Shown in pieces: positions 33,146 to 46,825 of a stretch of DNA of 64,000 nt. How positions within the stretch are numbered: position 1 is the stretch's first letter; each line of letters begins with the position of its first letter. Location of the stretch: positions 23,867,681-23,931,680 of the forward strand of contig OU612071.1 of assembly GCA_914767715.1 (NCBI GenBank). Reading direction: 5' to 3'. The translations under genes were made by a program, and so were the position numbers. The notes under the pieces are model-generated. The model ran no database searches. It saw nothing but the letters and a program-made list of their open reading frames with translations, and had not been told where the DNA came from. This DNA comes from Membranipora membranacea (lineage: Eukaryota > Bryozoa > Gymnolaemata > Cheilostomatida > Membraniporidae).

Positions 33146-34504
33146 TTAAGGTAATGTCAAAGACCGATCCGAATATCAACATATCATATACCGTTGGAAA
33201 GCTGCCGAGCTACTGAAAATGAATACCTGAACAAAACCTTGATCCAATGACGCTGTGTCATTTGAGGGAGGAAATGAGGCAGAAAACGCTGTTTTTGTCA
33301 AAGCAGATGGGGGAGTCAAATTAAATGCAAGAAATTTCAAACAGGTGGAATCCATACTTAGAGATTGCGTTCATCGTAAAATTTGATTTTCTTTGATATA
33401 TGACTAGTCTAAACTGACTTTTTACGTCACGCCATACAATGCATTTTTTTTGTGAAGCCGTGAAAATATGTGAAATTTCAATCATTAATTCAGAACAGAT
33501 CATTGGCTCGAAACAAAATTAATTGTGATTTTCCCTTAGAGTACCCTTCAAATGCCATACCTATTAACTTTCAACGAATTAGCTTGCATATTGCGAAAAC
33601 AGTAGACTCTCTAATACAGCTAATATTTTTTGCAAATTTTGCATAACATCAAATGTGCTGTCCAAAGGACCATTATTGTGGTCAAACAAAGTTTTTTTGA
33701 AAGTTCTCACATACGAAGCCGCTTTCATTAGCCATGGTGCACACAGGAAACGCCAAAAGATTATTCCTTGCATCTTCGTTTTTTTTTCAATTTAACGCAA
33801 AATAATGCCAAAAAACAGCTATTTTTTGGGACATTTGAGGTGTTTTTGGCCGTTCTTTTGCGTTAAATTCAAGAAAAACGAAGATGCAGTGAAAAATTCT
33901 GTTGGCATTTCCTGTGTGCACCATCATTAATAAAAGCGGCTTCGCATGTTAAAACTTTCAAAAAAACTTTGTTTGGCCACAATAATGGTCATTTGGACAG
34001 CACATTTGATGTTATGAAAAAGTTGGGAAAAATATCAGGTGTATTCGAGAGTCCACTGTTTTCGCAATATGCAAGCTAATTTGTTGAATGTCAATATGTA
34101 TGACATTTGAAGTGTACTCTAAGGGAAAATCATAATTAATTTTGTTTCGAGCCTATGATCTGTTCTGAATTAATGATTGAAATTTCACATATTTTCACGG
34201 CTTCACAAAAAAAAATGTCATATGGCGTGACGTAAAAAATCATATAACAAAGAAAATCAAATTTTACTATGAACTCAATCTCTAAGTATATATTCCACCT
34301 GTTTTGAAATTTTTTGCAATTAATTTGACTCCTCCATCTGCTTTGACAAAAACAGCGTCTTCTGCCTCATTTCCTCCCTTTAATGACACAACGTCATCGA
34401 ATCAAGTTTTTGTACAGGTATTCATTTTCAGTAGCTCGACAGCTTTCCAACGGTATAACATTATGCTATGTTGATATTCCGATCGGTCTTTGACATTACC
34501 TTAA
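33146..34504. mobile_element. Long foldback element, copy D (divergent)
   Basis: Starts TTAAGGTAATGTCAAAGACC and ends in the reverse complement (GGTCTTTGACATTACCTTAA); 1359 bp, nearly all inverted repeat around a centre near 33825. The subterminal block GTTGGAAAGCTGCCGAGCTA is shared with copies A and B, but the outermost bases differ, marking a subfamily. Confidence 0.75.
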
Positions 34505-36036
34505 TGGGTAAATAGACATGACTTTCAGTATTTTGTGATATTTAAGGTTTGGTTTAATGTTTGCACTTAACCCATAGTGGGAGTGTCCAATAATTATAGC
34601 ATAAGCGGAAGAAATACAAACTGTTCAGACAAAGTAGAAATTAAAGGTACAGACTGAGTTATTCCAACCTTTGGTAGGGAAGTAAGACCAATTTCACATT
34701 CAAATTACTTATTGGAAACAGCACCAATACCAAATGGATACTGCTATTCCCAGGTATAACACCTACAGTTACACTCTACAGAGTATTACCTGCATATTGC
34801 AGATCACTTGTTGGAAAGAGGAGTGGATCTTGCTGCTAGGTATGAGAACATAAAGTGCACACTACTGGCTGATTAGGATGCTCTAAAAAATATATGAAGC
34901 GAAAATCTTGCTCTATGTGTCAGTGCACATTGGAGAGATCTATCAAGAAAAGCCAATTATTAATAATAATTAATTTATAAGGTTCAAAAAAATAAATAAA
35001 TTGACAACATTTCGAGAATTTCATACAAATCATACTGACAATGCTGTTACAAATCACAAGATCCGAGAAGTAAGATCAGAGCTTCATTAATAGGTGGCTG
35101 AACCGAATTCTAAACTTTGGTTTCATTTTTGAATCCGGTTTGAGAAGTATGATGTATCAGATATTACATTGAAGAATGAAGTATTCTTGTGACTAAATGT
35201 TAACTTGTGGCGTGTCACAAGGTATGGGCTGTGGATTGATTTTAGAATCTGAGGACCTTATTTACCTTTCCTGCCCTCGCTCATGACACTGGCAGAAAAC
35301 GCAAATGTAATTAAATGTATTTACAGATTCTTTAATGCCTGAGATTGCCTATTTTGTTGGTTAAGATGATCAATGTTTGAAACTTTGTAATTGATCGGGC
35401 GATAAGAAAGACACTAGCTGGATCCTCCATAAATTTGTGATTATTGCACACAGCTTCAAATCTCGTCTTATTTGCCGGCAATTCGCATGACATGGAAAAA
35501 TTGCTGACTTCGCGAGATGTTTGGGCGGAGTCATTAAAAATAGCATTATTATATAGTTGGTAGTTAGGATAATTTAATACTTGACAGCAAGTTGATACAA
35601 AAATATCATTGAGAGATAGCAAAACGATAGCTATACTATTTCCGGTATAATTTGGAAACTTCTCTCAAAATTTTCATTTTAACATACTTTCTCATATAAA
35701 TATACCAATACACGTTTTAGTCGGGGATCACGGGGTAAATATCCATTTTAAAACTGTAAAAGCACAGTTTCATACATTATTGATAAGAAGTATTATATTT
35801 TTGTCTCACACCCTCAGAACCAGAATCACAAGGGGGGTTGTATGGTACTTTACCCTTAAGCCTTACATTTAAAATGTTACTATCTTTCTTATTTTTTATT
35901 TTGTCTAAAAGATTTTTGATAGATGATAGAGATGTCAGATACACAATGATATTCATATAAATTCAAACTGAAAAAGTAAGTTTAACCCAATTGTACATCA
36001 CACTCCAAAACTAGTCCTCCTAAACTACACTATGAT
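34505..36036. other. Intergenic, nothing recognised
   Basis: AT-rich; no gene or element supported. Confidence 0.4.
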
Positions 36037-37411
36037 CAGAAAGCACGAAAGGAATGGTTGCGAGATTTTCCAAATTTCACCTTACTACCAGGTAAACAAC
36101 ATGATGTGTTTAATTGGGACATAAACATAAAAAAGGCAGTGTTACCCAGTTGAAAAATAACTACAGTAAAACAAAACACCTTAAGAATGCGAAAAGTTCA
36201 AGCAGCCAGCCTAGCTTGTTTTCGTATGTGAACAACCCAAATATCGTGAAAGTGTCCCGAGCGGAGCTCCTGTATGTCAACTATTTAGCGGAGCATGATG
36301 ACGCTTTCTCAGAGACAGATCATTTTACTCAGCTTGTGAAAGGCATGTTTCCCAACAGCGAGATAGCCAAGTCCTTCAAATGCTCACACACGAAAGCGAC
36401 AGTGTTGGCTACAGAGGTTCTTGCCCCGGAGATTCAAAAACAATTGATATCTGAGCTGGAGCAAGCTAATAACTTTGGTGTGTTGCTGGATGAGACCACA
36501 GATGGAAGCAAAACAAAACAGCTTGGAATCCTGGTTAAATATATCTCAAACTGGCAGCTTGTAACCAAGGTTCTCAACATGAGGCCCTGCAACCAAGCAA
36601 CGGGTGAAAATCTATTCAACTACCTCATGGATTCACTGGCGTAAAATAAGCTAGATTCTACAAAGATGGGCATGGGCTCGGATTCTGCAGCAAACATGAT
36701 CGGCCAAAAAACAGTTGCCTAAGCTGGTTGAGAGATGCGAATCCAAACATCCACCCCTCGTGTGTGGCTCTCTCTGGAGGCTTGTCTCTCTCGACTATTG
36801 AGCCAATGAGACTGCCTTGTTCCATTCTTCAACTCAATGTCTGACAGCAGCGCCAAATCTGTTCGTGCCAAGAAAACACCTATGACGAAACTTAACCTTC
36901 CGTTTTTGTAATCAGCCTTGCCACTGTTCAACAAATTCAACAGAACATCATAGGTGTTTATAAAGCTGCTGCTCATTTGCTAGCTTGATGGATGGGGTTG
37001 TTCTGCTTGTTACTGTTTTATTATTAGTGAGCGTTATTGTTTTGCATGTTAATTAAGAGTATAATAATTACCTGTTGTTTAACCTCGAACTGAAAAGTGA
37101 AAAACTTAAAAACCCATATTATCATTATTACCATAACTGTCATAGTATGGTCTTTTACAATGATATTTTTATACAATTTGGTTTGTATATTCAATTTCGT
37201 TTAATCTTTTCAGTCGAAAGCAATAAACATCCACCGACTGCATGGCGAAATGCGAAGCCTGGTCAGGACCTTTGCTACCTGGTTTCTATGTCAGGCGGAC
37301 ATAGATGAGTACAGTGACATGTATATAGGAAAGGAGTGTGAAGAGGCATTAGAACTATCCATTGGGGAAGGTACCAGCAGCAACTCGGAGAGAAACATGT
37401 TTTTCAAGTAA
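36037..37411 (+). pseudogene. hAT-family (DUF4371-like) transposase relic
   Basis: 36037-36130 reads QKARKEWLRDFPNFTLLPGK. After a frameshift, 36114-36644 encodes 176 residues including KCSHTKATVLATEVLAPEIQ and NFGVLLDETTDGSKTKQLGI, the L-L-D-E-T-T-D block typical of DUF4371/hAT proteins. The frame is lost after 36644. A later open stretch, 37215-37411, reads SKAINIHRLHGEMRSLVRTF and ends at TAA, consistent with a more C-terminal part. A segment around 36660-36800 is badly scrambled. Confidence 0.55.
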
Positions 37412-37663
37412 GGCTATCATTCTTGAACCCAAAGCTGCTGTCGATTGTCAACTGATATTTAGTTAGTTAGTTAGAGGATTGAAAGCTCTGGTAAAAAAGC
37501 TACCGCTTTTTGATAAGCGCACTGGAGGATGTTGGCATATTAATGAATGGCAGCAGCACTGATATTCAGAATGCTTGCTGCCCCCCCCCCCCCATACCCC
37601 CAGCTGTTTGTGCTCAGGCACGTCGTACCCTCGAGGCGCTCAGCGGCACAGTGTCGCCAAAAC

Positions 37664-37760
37664 TCAGCCATGCTCAACCGTGGCCAAATTAACCATTTTT
37701 GGCCAAAATGGTAATTTGAAATTGAGACATATTTTCTCAAAAATAAAAAATTAGGTTTCT
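37664..37760 (+). repeat. Solo end of the CAG...CCAACC element family
   Basis: CAGCCATGCTCAACCGTGGC and the following GGCCAA-rich stretch match, in the same sense, the reverse complement of the right end of 30932-32148. No partner end was found. Confidence 0.4.
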
Positions 37761-37984
37761 GAGTCGTTAGTGCCACTTTTCACCCACTGACAGCTTTAAC
37801 CCAGCGTGAAGCATATTGCTACAAGGCCGGAGCTGCAGTGGTTGATGACAGCATCCTCCTGTATAGAGCTATACCATACAGGAGGGTTATTTAATCTGCA
37901 TGTACGATAGTGTTGTACATACAGAAGACCTCAATTATTTAAAGTCCTGATCCGAAGGGACTGTGTGATCAGTCAAAGTCGAAA

Positions 37985-38075
37985 CGACTTTTGGTCCCGG
38001 ACGGGGTTTGAACCCACAACCGGCTGGTCAAGTGGCAGACACGCAAACCATTGCGCCAAACTGACTGACATTCTG
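37985..38075 (-). repeat. tRNA-like sequence (SINE head or tRNA pseudogene)
   Basis: The minus strand reads TTTGGCGCAATGGTTTGCGT (A-box-like) and GTGGGTTCAAACCCCGTC (B-box with T-stem). Acceptor and anticodon stems do not pair, so it is not a working tRNA. The plus-strand flank has short repeats of CTGACATTCTGACATT. Confidence 0.45.
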
Positions 38076-38954
38076 ACATTCTGACTGACATTCAAAAGTA
38101 TTCTGTCACATCCAAAATACCAGTTAGCACACATAGAAAAGTCCACTAGTTGCTCCTTTGCAGTAAATAGGGTGAACCATAAGTAGGCAAGCAGGTCATC
38201 ATAACAAGTATGAATTTATTCTTAGTTATCACTAACAGGTGCTCAGGGGCTCCCATGTGTTATTGGTAGGGGTTATGAAGGGATTATACTGGTACTATTA
38301 TTTTCATTGGCAAATTTCTATATGTTATAACATTCAGAGCTCATCCGTAAATTTAAAGCCGAAACATGTGAGCTATCCTTCAGCACTGTGGCCTACCACG
38401 AAACATAGCCTACCTCCACACCAATATGGGCAAGGCTCATAAACATGTTCTTAATTTGTTGCAGAGGGTCCTGGGGTTAGACATTGAGAAGTTTCATTGT
38501 CAATAATTGGTGATGGCGTCTCAGGCAAAATATCTTCTGTTTCAAAGTGTTCACGTTGGTCATTAAAATTAGAATTTTGACAAAAATTGCTCGCACAATC
38601 CACCAAAATCACATATTCTCTTGACTTTCAATCCTCTGCTTCTCTGTAAGCTGTAAACTCAAACTCTTGTTCCTTTCCTACCTCCTAAGACTCCCATGTG
38701 ATCACAGTTAGACCTTTAAACCTGTGTACTATGTAACATTGACTTGTGGTAGACATGCACTGTTCACTCACCAAGCTTACCATTACATACATTTGCCAGT
38801 ATGTGCTCAGAAATCTGTGCAATCTTGACTGTGTGTACGTTTGATTTTGATGTGATGTGTGATGTTGCATGTATACTTACAATACCATGGCAGGCAATGT
38901 CGGGACCTAGCTTAGGCCAGTCCATCAAGGCCTAGGACAAAAACCGGGACAAGG

Positions 38955-40430
38955 CATGGGCGGATGTCAGCGGTGGCGGTGGCTGAGTCGTCAATCCTTG
39001 ATGACTCCAACGAAGATGCCTACTACGCTGCCCCTAACCAACCAAACTCAAATCAATCCCCAGACTCTGAACCAGGTAAATGCATTATATATCTATGTTA
39101 GTAAATCATATTCATTGCAACTTGTTTTTGGATAGAACTATTTCTGTATGAGGCACTAATATTTGTGTTCTACTTGCAGCAGAGGAGGACACCACAACAA
39201 CAACAAGGAACAGAGAGACGTCCGTCCTCGACAAGCTGCTCGGGAGCCTCTCCCTCCCAGAATGGAGAGAACACCAGCATGGCGTACCCTCATGCAGCGA
39301 GGAAGACGGCCCTGCAGAGGATTCTGCCCACTAACCTTCAGGCTGAAGTGAGTTAATATATTATCATAACAAAAAGAATCAGTGCTCAATGTCTTTAACT
39401 TAACTGCGTTTGTGAGATGAATTTTACTGCGCTCTCTTCTTATTTATCGATCAAGTCTTTTTCACAGGTGCAGACAGCAGCTCAACTTTGAGCGGATCCA
39501 CGAGATTCATTCTCAGTTCTGGAGAATGACCAGCTAAGCCGCCCGCCGTCAGTACACCTACTCGTTGATCCTGAAAAGCCCGGTTGGGCGTTGAAGGGTG
39601 ACGGAACGTCTATGAGTATTACCTGCCCGACAGTGCCAACCAACAAATACAGGTCTGCCAAACAATGTTCTGCAGGTAAGTTGATTGATAAAGTAACAGT
39701 TTGTGCAGTAATTAAAAACAGGTCTTGGTTTCTGTCAATGTAAACTGTTCCATAACATACCCACTCATTGATCCAACTTTGTATATGTTGTTATAGGGTG
39801 TTCGGAAACTCCGACCGTGCATAATTCGTGTACTGCATGATTGAGGGAACCCCTGCAGACAGTCTCTTGGTGAAACAGGACACTAGGGGGACGACCCCTG
39901 ACCACAAAAACATTGGAAATGATCCAATTTAGAGTCACATACTCAGTTATCCTGGGGAAATATCCCATTACAGGTTTGAAATTCACACGGTGTTATCAAT
40001 CTGGCTAGTAGAATAAAAGCAGACAACCAAGTCAAACCTTAGAGACGTCCTTGAGAAACCTCTTGTATCGTTGTACACTGAAATCTGCACCCTGCTAGAG
40101 TAACCTCAATTATTGTGTATCAGGAGAGCTCATGCTCCAATGGTCAGGTATGTACCTCCTTCGGGGATATGTACCGGGTTTACCGCCAGACGGACAGTTT
40201 CGAACAAGAGCCCTGCAGCTTCGAAATATTTAGTCTGAAATGCAGACATCTGCACATCTCCTATGCAAAGCTAGGACACGAAGAGTGCGAGAATTGCCTT
40301 CTGACTGGTGACCTGGAACAGTAGGCAATACATAAGAACAAGGTCGAGAGGGCGAGGGCAGAATACGGACAGGACAAGTCAAGGCAGCTTGCTGCGGATG
40401 AGGCAGTCTACCCTACCAGTTAGACCTTCA
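38955..40430 (+). pseudogene. Decayed multi-exon gene or transposon protein of unknown family
   Basis: Exon-like pieces run left to right. One starts at an ATG near 38958 (MSAVAVAESSILDDSNEDAY) and ends at a GTAAAT donor at about 39077. Exon 39180-39350 follows a TACTTGCAG acceptor (a TSVLDKLLGSLSLPEWRE frame). 39475-39675 has QLNFERIHEIHSQFW and QIQVCQTMFCR before a GTAAGT donor. About 39870-39975 reads DTRGTTPDHKNIGNDPI then, after a stop, SHILSYPGEISHYRF. 40115-40324 has AKLGHEECENCLL, then KVERARAEYGQDKSR. The order VCxxMF - DxRG - SHY - GxEECExC matches a repetitive protein family I recall from arthropods and cnidarians but cannot name. Stops and frameshifts show decay. Confidence 0.4.
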
Positions 40431-40567
40431 AAAGATTGTGTCTCTCCCTCAGTGGGTACATATTAGAATTTCAAACATTTTGCTTTGACGCGTCTATCAA
40501 GCTTGAAATATTGTTTGTAGTTATTTTAACAGCTAGTCGTGATTGTCCGACAGCGTGTGTGACTCTA

Positions 40568-40900
40568 ATACATTTTTTTTTCAGCTTACTCCAGTACAAG
40601 CAGTCTGTTTTCTGCAAAAGGCTATTGACATTACACTACACTCTAGCTCCTGCAGGCAAAACTACTCAACAGAGTGCAACTATCTCAGCCGCCTGGGACA
40701 AGGGTACAGCAAAAAGAACAGCAACTGAGTTGATATCTGTGCTGTACAAGATGATTGGTAAAAGTCCCCTTAGGGGTAAGAAAAAACTATAGTTTCGTCT
40801 ATGTAAAACTTACCTATCTAGCTCGACCTGGACAACTGGCTGTAGCCCTAAGCCGATGCTCAGACTTTGACAATCTCAGTGCATCAGGCGCTTGAACATA
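40568..40900 (+). pseudogene. Pif1-like helicase fragment
   Basis: After a TTTTTTTTCAG acceptor, a frame reads LTPVQAVCFLQKAID, like the Q motif of Pif1/RecD helicases. In a shifted frame LAPAGKTT follows, resembling a damaged Walker A. About 150 bp on, ARPGQLAVALSRCSDFDNL matches the conserved C-terminal helicase motif (V-A-L-S-R). Most of the helicase between them is missing. It could come from a Helitron. Confidence 0.4.
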
Positions 40901-41447
40901 CCCACCAGTGAGAGGGGACATAGCTGTGTTTTACTATATGATTGACAACTGTCAGGTAGGCGTTAGTTCAAACCGCCAGTTCCATGATATTATTTCAGCA
41001 GCATCTTGTGAGACCCATTGTATCAGTACTTTTCTAGGCTGAAGTTGAACCAAAAATGTGTAAAGTTTTATCAATGACTAGTTAAACTTCATTAATAGAT
41101 TATACAGTCCTGTTTACTGGCACTGTGCTGATTTAAGATGTTTATTTTGAAAAAAAAAACCTGATATGAATAAACTTTTCCATTGACCTAAATTTAATTG
41201 CAAAATTTTATTTAGAAACAATGATGACCTTCTTCTTTATATAACATCTATACAACATGACTATTATAGTATGCTTCCACATTCATGATTCACTGAACTG
41301 AATCCAGAGATAGTCTGATTGAGAATGACCCATTTTATTTTGTTTTCAACTGAGTTTTAGGCAAATTTACCATTACATCTCCAGCATCACAAATGACAAC
41401 ATGTAAAGATCTGGAAGCCTACATAATATTATTATAAAATCAGAATT

Positions 41448-41487
41448 ATTCTGATACTATTCTGATACTATTCTGATACTATTCTGA
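41448..41487. repeat. 11-bp minisatellite, about 3.6 units
   Basis: ATTCTGATACT repeated in tandem without change. Confidence 0.85.
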
Positions 41488-44400
41488 CTTATGTGAATAA
41501 TATTTTATTTATCCATGAATATAAATACTCAGCTGCCCTATCATACGCAGCGATTTGGAAAATAGCCTCTCCTTGGATGGTCTATCGAGGTAAATTTAGG
41601 TTTTATCCTTTTGTTATAATATTTTCCACAATCCTGTTATTTGTAATTAGCGCATTTAGATTTAATTGGCACTAATGTGAGCTCGATAGCACAGAGAAAA
41701 AAACACATTGTCCCATCATTTAACTTAAATTACAGATAACATGTATGTTTGCTGAGGAACTATGTATAACCAGTCATCTACTTGAAATGGGATACTTATA
41801 TACCAGTAAAGTAAAATAAGAAAAAAATAAAGAAAAAAAAAACAGTTTGGTCACGAAGGAGCATGTATAGGGAGGCATGGAAGGGGAGTGGATTTGTTCC
41901 CCCAAGAGCTTAACATTTGGAACATCTATAACAAAATTATAATTATCAGATGCATGGATGGATCTCCATAGCCAGAGTGTATCACAAGGTAAAAAAAGGT
42001 CTGTTAGCAATTCAAGTTCATGGTTAATGTTTCAGTTTTGGCTACGTTGTCTCCTTTGTCTGTATATCTGTTTTATATGGTTTATAGTCTTACTTTCACA
42101 TCACAAAGAATTCTCTAAAAAAGACAAACCTGATGATAAAAGTTCTTTCGCTTGGAAAGAAAAAAGGGAATCTGACATTCCAAGAGAACACCCAACAAGG
42201 CAATTCGGCTTTGTGGTTCAAGATGGTCAACTCATAGCTGGCCTCTGTAATAAAATGTATTGCAGATCTCAAAGATATACATGACATCTGACGATATCAT
42301 TGAAGGACAAAATTAGAGGCTCCATGGCGACAGTGTGATATTGAGATCTTATCAATGTAAGACAACAGTGCCGCTGATTGATTAGGAGCTTTCCGGTATA
42401 GCTAATGGATTATACTCGATGCTAACTGCTGGTGCTTTTGAAAATAAAGACAACAAATTTTGCCAATAACAGTGGTATACATTAAACATTTTTGTTTCAA
42501 GTTGCCAACAGATAGGATATTTCCAATATTTCCAACACTTGCTACAAAGGCGTTGGGGTAATGACTTTTTCATCACTGCCTTTCATTGTATTGCTTGAAA
42601 TCAGTTATTTTAGGATCAATATTTTATTCTGCCATGCTTGCCCTCAATATTTTGATATAGTGACTGTTTCCACTGCCTTGTCTTGAATATAAATGAACCA
42701 CGAATGTTGTTGGCTTGTAGTAATGTATTTTGCGGATTATACTGAAACTGGCAAGAATACATGTTATTGCACCTGGAGCTGTTTTCCGCCATCAAAATGA
42801 GTATTTGAATATGGTTGTGTTAAGGGTCCCAAAAAGAAAACAGCAGGAGAATTGGAGCTATATAAAACAACAAGGGTATCCAATTACCATTACATGCATG
42901 CTTCAGATGGATGTTGTTCGCTTAGGTCAATCTTTGCTTGTTTAGTTTCAGTCTCCAGAGAAATTTCACTGGGTGCATAAAGTTGCTAGAAAGAATCCCC
43001 CTTGAATAACATACTGACTCTCGTGATCTGACTGGGCATGTAGATCACTGATAAACTAGGGTATCATTACCACAAAGCAGGTGTCGTAAGGCTAAGCGTG
43101 CATCATGCGTGACTTTAATTCGCGCATGTGCAAGAACAATGTGTTTAGTTTGGGTTCTGATTGCAACTTTTGAACGGGGAAATGGGATATCCCCTGCATA
43201 AACTGTCGATCAAAATCAGCTAATAATGACAAGAGAGGATAACTATCAGTAACAAATCCACACGCTTTGGGGAGTATGTCACCAGAGCAGGTAGCCAATC
43301 AAATGGCTTCGGAATTCCGAGACTCAATTTTGCAGAGGTCAGCTCATGCCCAGAGCTGAGCATGCGCAGAATGCTTGAATAAGGTAAAAACAAAAAGAAA
43401 ATAAATGAACTAACATGTAAAAATCAATACTGACTGACTATAGGTTACACCGTTAGAGTCCAGTCCTGTGATTCGACTGTGTTGCTCTTTTCCGTGGCCA
43501 AACTTATTTTTACCAATTCTGGGTATGGATGTATCAATCCACCATGATATTTTGGGCTGATTAATATGATACCGATGTCCACAGTGTGTGTCAACATGAG
43601 TGATATTTATAGAGCACACCTCCTGTAATGATAAATAATATCATTCTTATTGTAGGTTTCACATTTTTAAGGAAATGTGGTAGTGATTAATCTGTCTATA
43701 ATGAATATTATCTCCTACAAATTTTGAATTTTTGCTGAAGGGATCAATTTAAAAGAACCTTATAATTTTTTACTCAGACTTGGTACTATAAAACAATTCA
43801 TTATTCCTAATTTAATTTAATACTGACCACTGTATATTACAGGTTGAGGAGGGTTGTTAGCGGCTGTGGAGCACAAGCACACAACTTTCAACTTTGTTAA
43901 GAAATGACTGAAAAAGTTTTATTTCACCAATAATGTATGTCCGATTCAGCTTTAGCCTTGTAGGGATATGCTGCACGCTGAGTTACATAATTATTATGTC
44001 AGCGGCAATGAGCGGCATTGATGACTTAGAAACATAGTCACCACTATACAAACTTCATCAATGCATAAACCTCGTTGTAAGTAATTGTCAACATTGACAG
44101 AGAGCAAATATTTAATATTATTATGGTTAGCACTTGGCAAAACTATCAGCAGCCTCATATGGTGGTGCACTGGGAATCAAGAAACTAACATTTTGGGCAG
44201 GTAACTAAAATATTGACGCCGGCAATCAATGAGATCGATGGAATATAACAATTGGCAAATTGTACCACTGGTAAGAGATCTAGCGGTTTATATTATGATG
44301 ACAGCAGTTATAACAACAACACAGCGATCAGGCCACTTCCTTATCATGTTCTACCAATAACAGTTAATATTGGCAATCTTCAATACTTCCATACAGCTTT

Positions 44401-44935
44401 ATTGTTAAATGCCCCAAAATATATCAACAACCAAAGATGACCGACTCTGTTTGCCACAGATGACCAAGATGAGAGCCAAACATAAAGACAACTGCACTCA
44501 ATAACACCTTTGGTATGAAGCTGCGCCAGAGGAGTAAAATATACTCAGGGCTAACAGTTATTTATTACACACTGGTGATGCCAGTGCCAATGCCTAATCT
44601 TACATCATGGAATATTTTACTTTTTCTAGGTCAAATGTTATGACTGACAATTGCAGATGACTATCGATGGTGGTGTTTGAAAGGAATGATGGTGGGAGAA
44701 GTTTATTCCAGACAATGAGAGGGATAACTTTTGTCATTTGCAGACTTGTAATTTAACAACTAGCAGAGCCTTGTTGCAAGCGGGAATGAGACCGAAACTA
44801 CGTAGTGATTGTGGAGATAATTGAGCAAGTGGATCGATCAAACCTTACAGAGCCTAGCGTAATGTGACCAACACCTAGTTGCAAGTGTCCATTTGACTGA
44901 TTTAATCACCATTTAGTGGGACGTAAATCATTAAT

Positions 44936-45010
44936 GATAAAATAATAATAATAAAATAATAATAATTAAATAATAATAATAAAATAATAATAATAAAATA
45001 AAAAATAAAT
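44936..45010. repeat. (AAT)n-rich microsatellite
   Basis: About 75 bp of AATAATAAT runs broken by AAAAT units. Confidence 0.9.
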
Positions 45011-46825
45011 GAAATCTTTCCACGTGGCTATTATTCCTGATAACAAACTCAGTTGAAATGCAAGTACTCAGATAACAAGGTCAAACTCAAAATTTTAGGG
45101 CACTAAGGTGACAAGATGGTTCCATAATCAGAGTTATTGGAAGAATTTGAATAAATTTGATCAAAAATTTAGTCGTAGGCGGTCTTTATATGTTAAAAGA
45201 TCAACAGAACGTAATACAAGCAAAAGCAATAGAATTTTGTATAATACAAAAACAATATAATTTTGTTCTGGTAAAACAGAAGAATGAAAACGGAAATAAT
45301 TATTGTACTTTGTTTGAGGCAAGACTGTAAAGAAATATTATATATTATGTATATCCCCAAGACAAGCTTTGGCCTCAGCAGATAACACATAAAGGTGGTA
45401 TGCTCAAGAGAGAGTCAGGGTGACATCCTAGGGGTACGATTGGCAGTAAAAGATAATTAACATAATATTATATATAAAAGTAAGAAATAAGAATGTTAGC
45501 ACAATGTAATCACTAATACTTTTGCTCTATCATCCTGTATACCAAAACAAGTGAACTCCTGCAGGGCTGCAACAAAAAAGTTTTTTGAATGGGGAAAATA
45601 TTACAAAATAATAATTACAGGAATCCATTTATCAAAGATAAATGTTCAAATTTGTTCCAGTTGATGAATAGATATGATAGAAGCATTAACAAAGTTAGAT
45701 TATGTATAGCTGATAATAATTTCTCATCAGTCACCATATTAGCATAATGTACTCTAAATGGTGCTTAGGCTATGTGGTCATCGCCCTCAGATACTTGTGC
45801 CTTTACTGTTGAGATAGGTGTTAGATACTCCTCAATCTACAATAAATAAATATTCATAATTGTATTTTGGACTTCAATGGTCAATCAGATGAGAAATACT
45901 ATTATTCAATATTAAATGTCCAGGTTATATTGTGCCGTATCTGTCATTACTTATGTGATGTGGTGGGTGTGCAGTCTCTTGTACGCAAGTTGGTTGTGAG
46001 AAAACAAAGTGAATTATTTGTATGATACAGTTATTGTGCATTGTCATTGACTATGTCAATTCTTATAGTCGCGAAATACTATAAATGAAAAAGGAAAATT
46101 GTGATTATTGTCGAAGGAGAGACTTGACATACCAGCTTCCGAGGGAGCATGGAGGATAGGAAAAGCACAACACAAAGATGTTAACCAGATATTTTTAGCG
46201 CATAGTTGCACAAATGCGTGGGATACATTAAATAATTAGCTTTTTTTGTTTATTGACAGTGAAAATTGCCTCTCTTATCTAACCTCCACAGCTGCTCGAA
46301 TCAGGAGACAAGACAATCTCGTACTCAAATTAATCTGCAAATATCGTAATTTATTTAGAATCAAGAATATCGATATGATACTGTGATCACACACGGCTTC
46401 TTATGTTATGAGAAATTCTGTGGAAAATGGCATCAAATCAATACAAAGTTGCAGTTTGAGGCTTCCCATGAAAGGTTGGGAGGGGCAACACTGGAGTATA
46501 TATGTGATTTTGTTATCAGTCAAATATTCACATCATTTCTGTAAGTCGCAGATTACGCAGACAAAACCCCCCATTCACCCATTTATCAATACAAATCAAG
46601 AAAATAATGTTAATCTGATTAATGGACATAACTTAAACAGTATGTGAGCCAGTTATACTGTTGGTGCCAGGAAAGCTCAATTGCTGAAATAAATCAGATC
46701 TACACCAATCTTTAAGGCTAGAGAAAGACCAAAACAATATGTAGTCTGGCACCTTGCTCTGCAGAAGTTATACAATATTTTTACACTGAAAAAATTCATA
46801 TCACTTCAGGGTAAAAATTATGTAT

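Larger units (their letters stand above)
41150..46825. other. 5.7-kb region without recognisable genes
   Basis: No domain, RNA gene or element could be supported. It contains four copies of an 11-bp repeat (ATTCTGATACT) at 41448-41487 and an AAT-type microsatellite at 44936-45010. One 108-codon plus-strand frame (41958-42284) has a hydrophobic segment but no start context, homology or splice signals. Confidence 0.5.

Noticed and set aside
37985-38075. Functional tRNA gene on the minus strand
   Set aside because: B box is good, but anticodon and acceptor stems fail.
41958-42284. 108-codon frame with a hydrophobic stretch
   Set aside because: No homology, start context or splice structure; expected by chance in AT-rich DNA.
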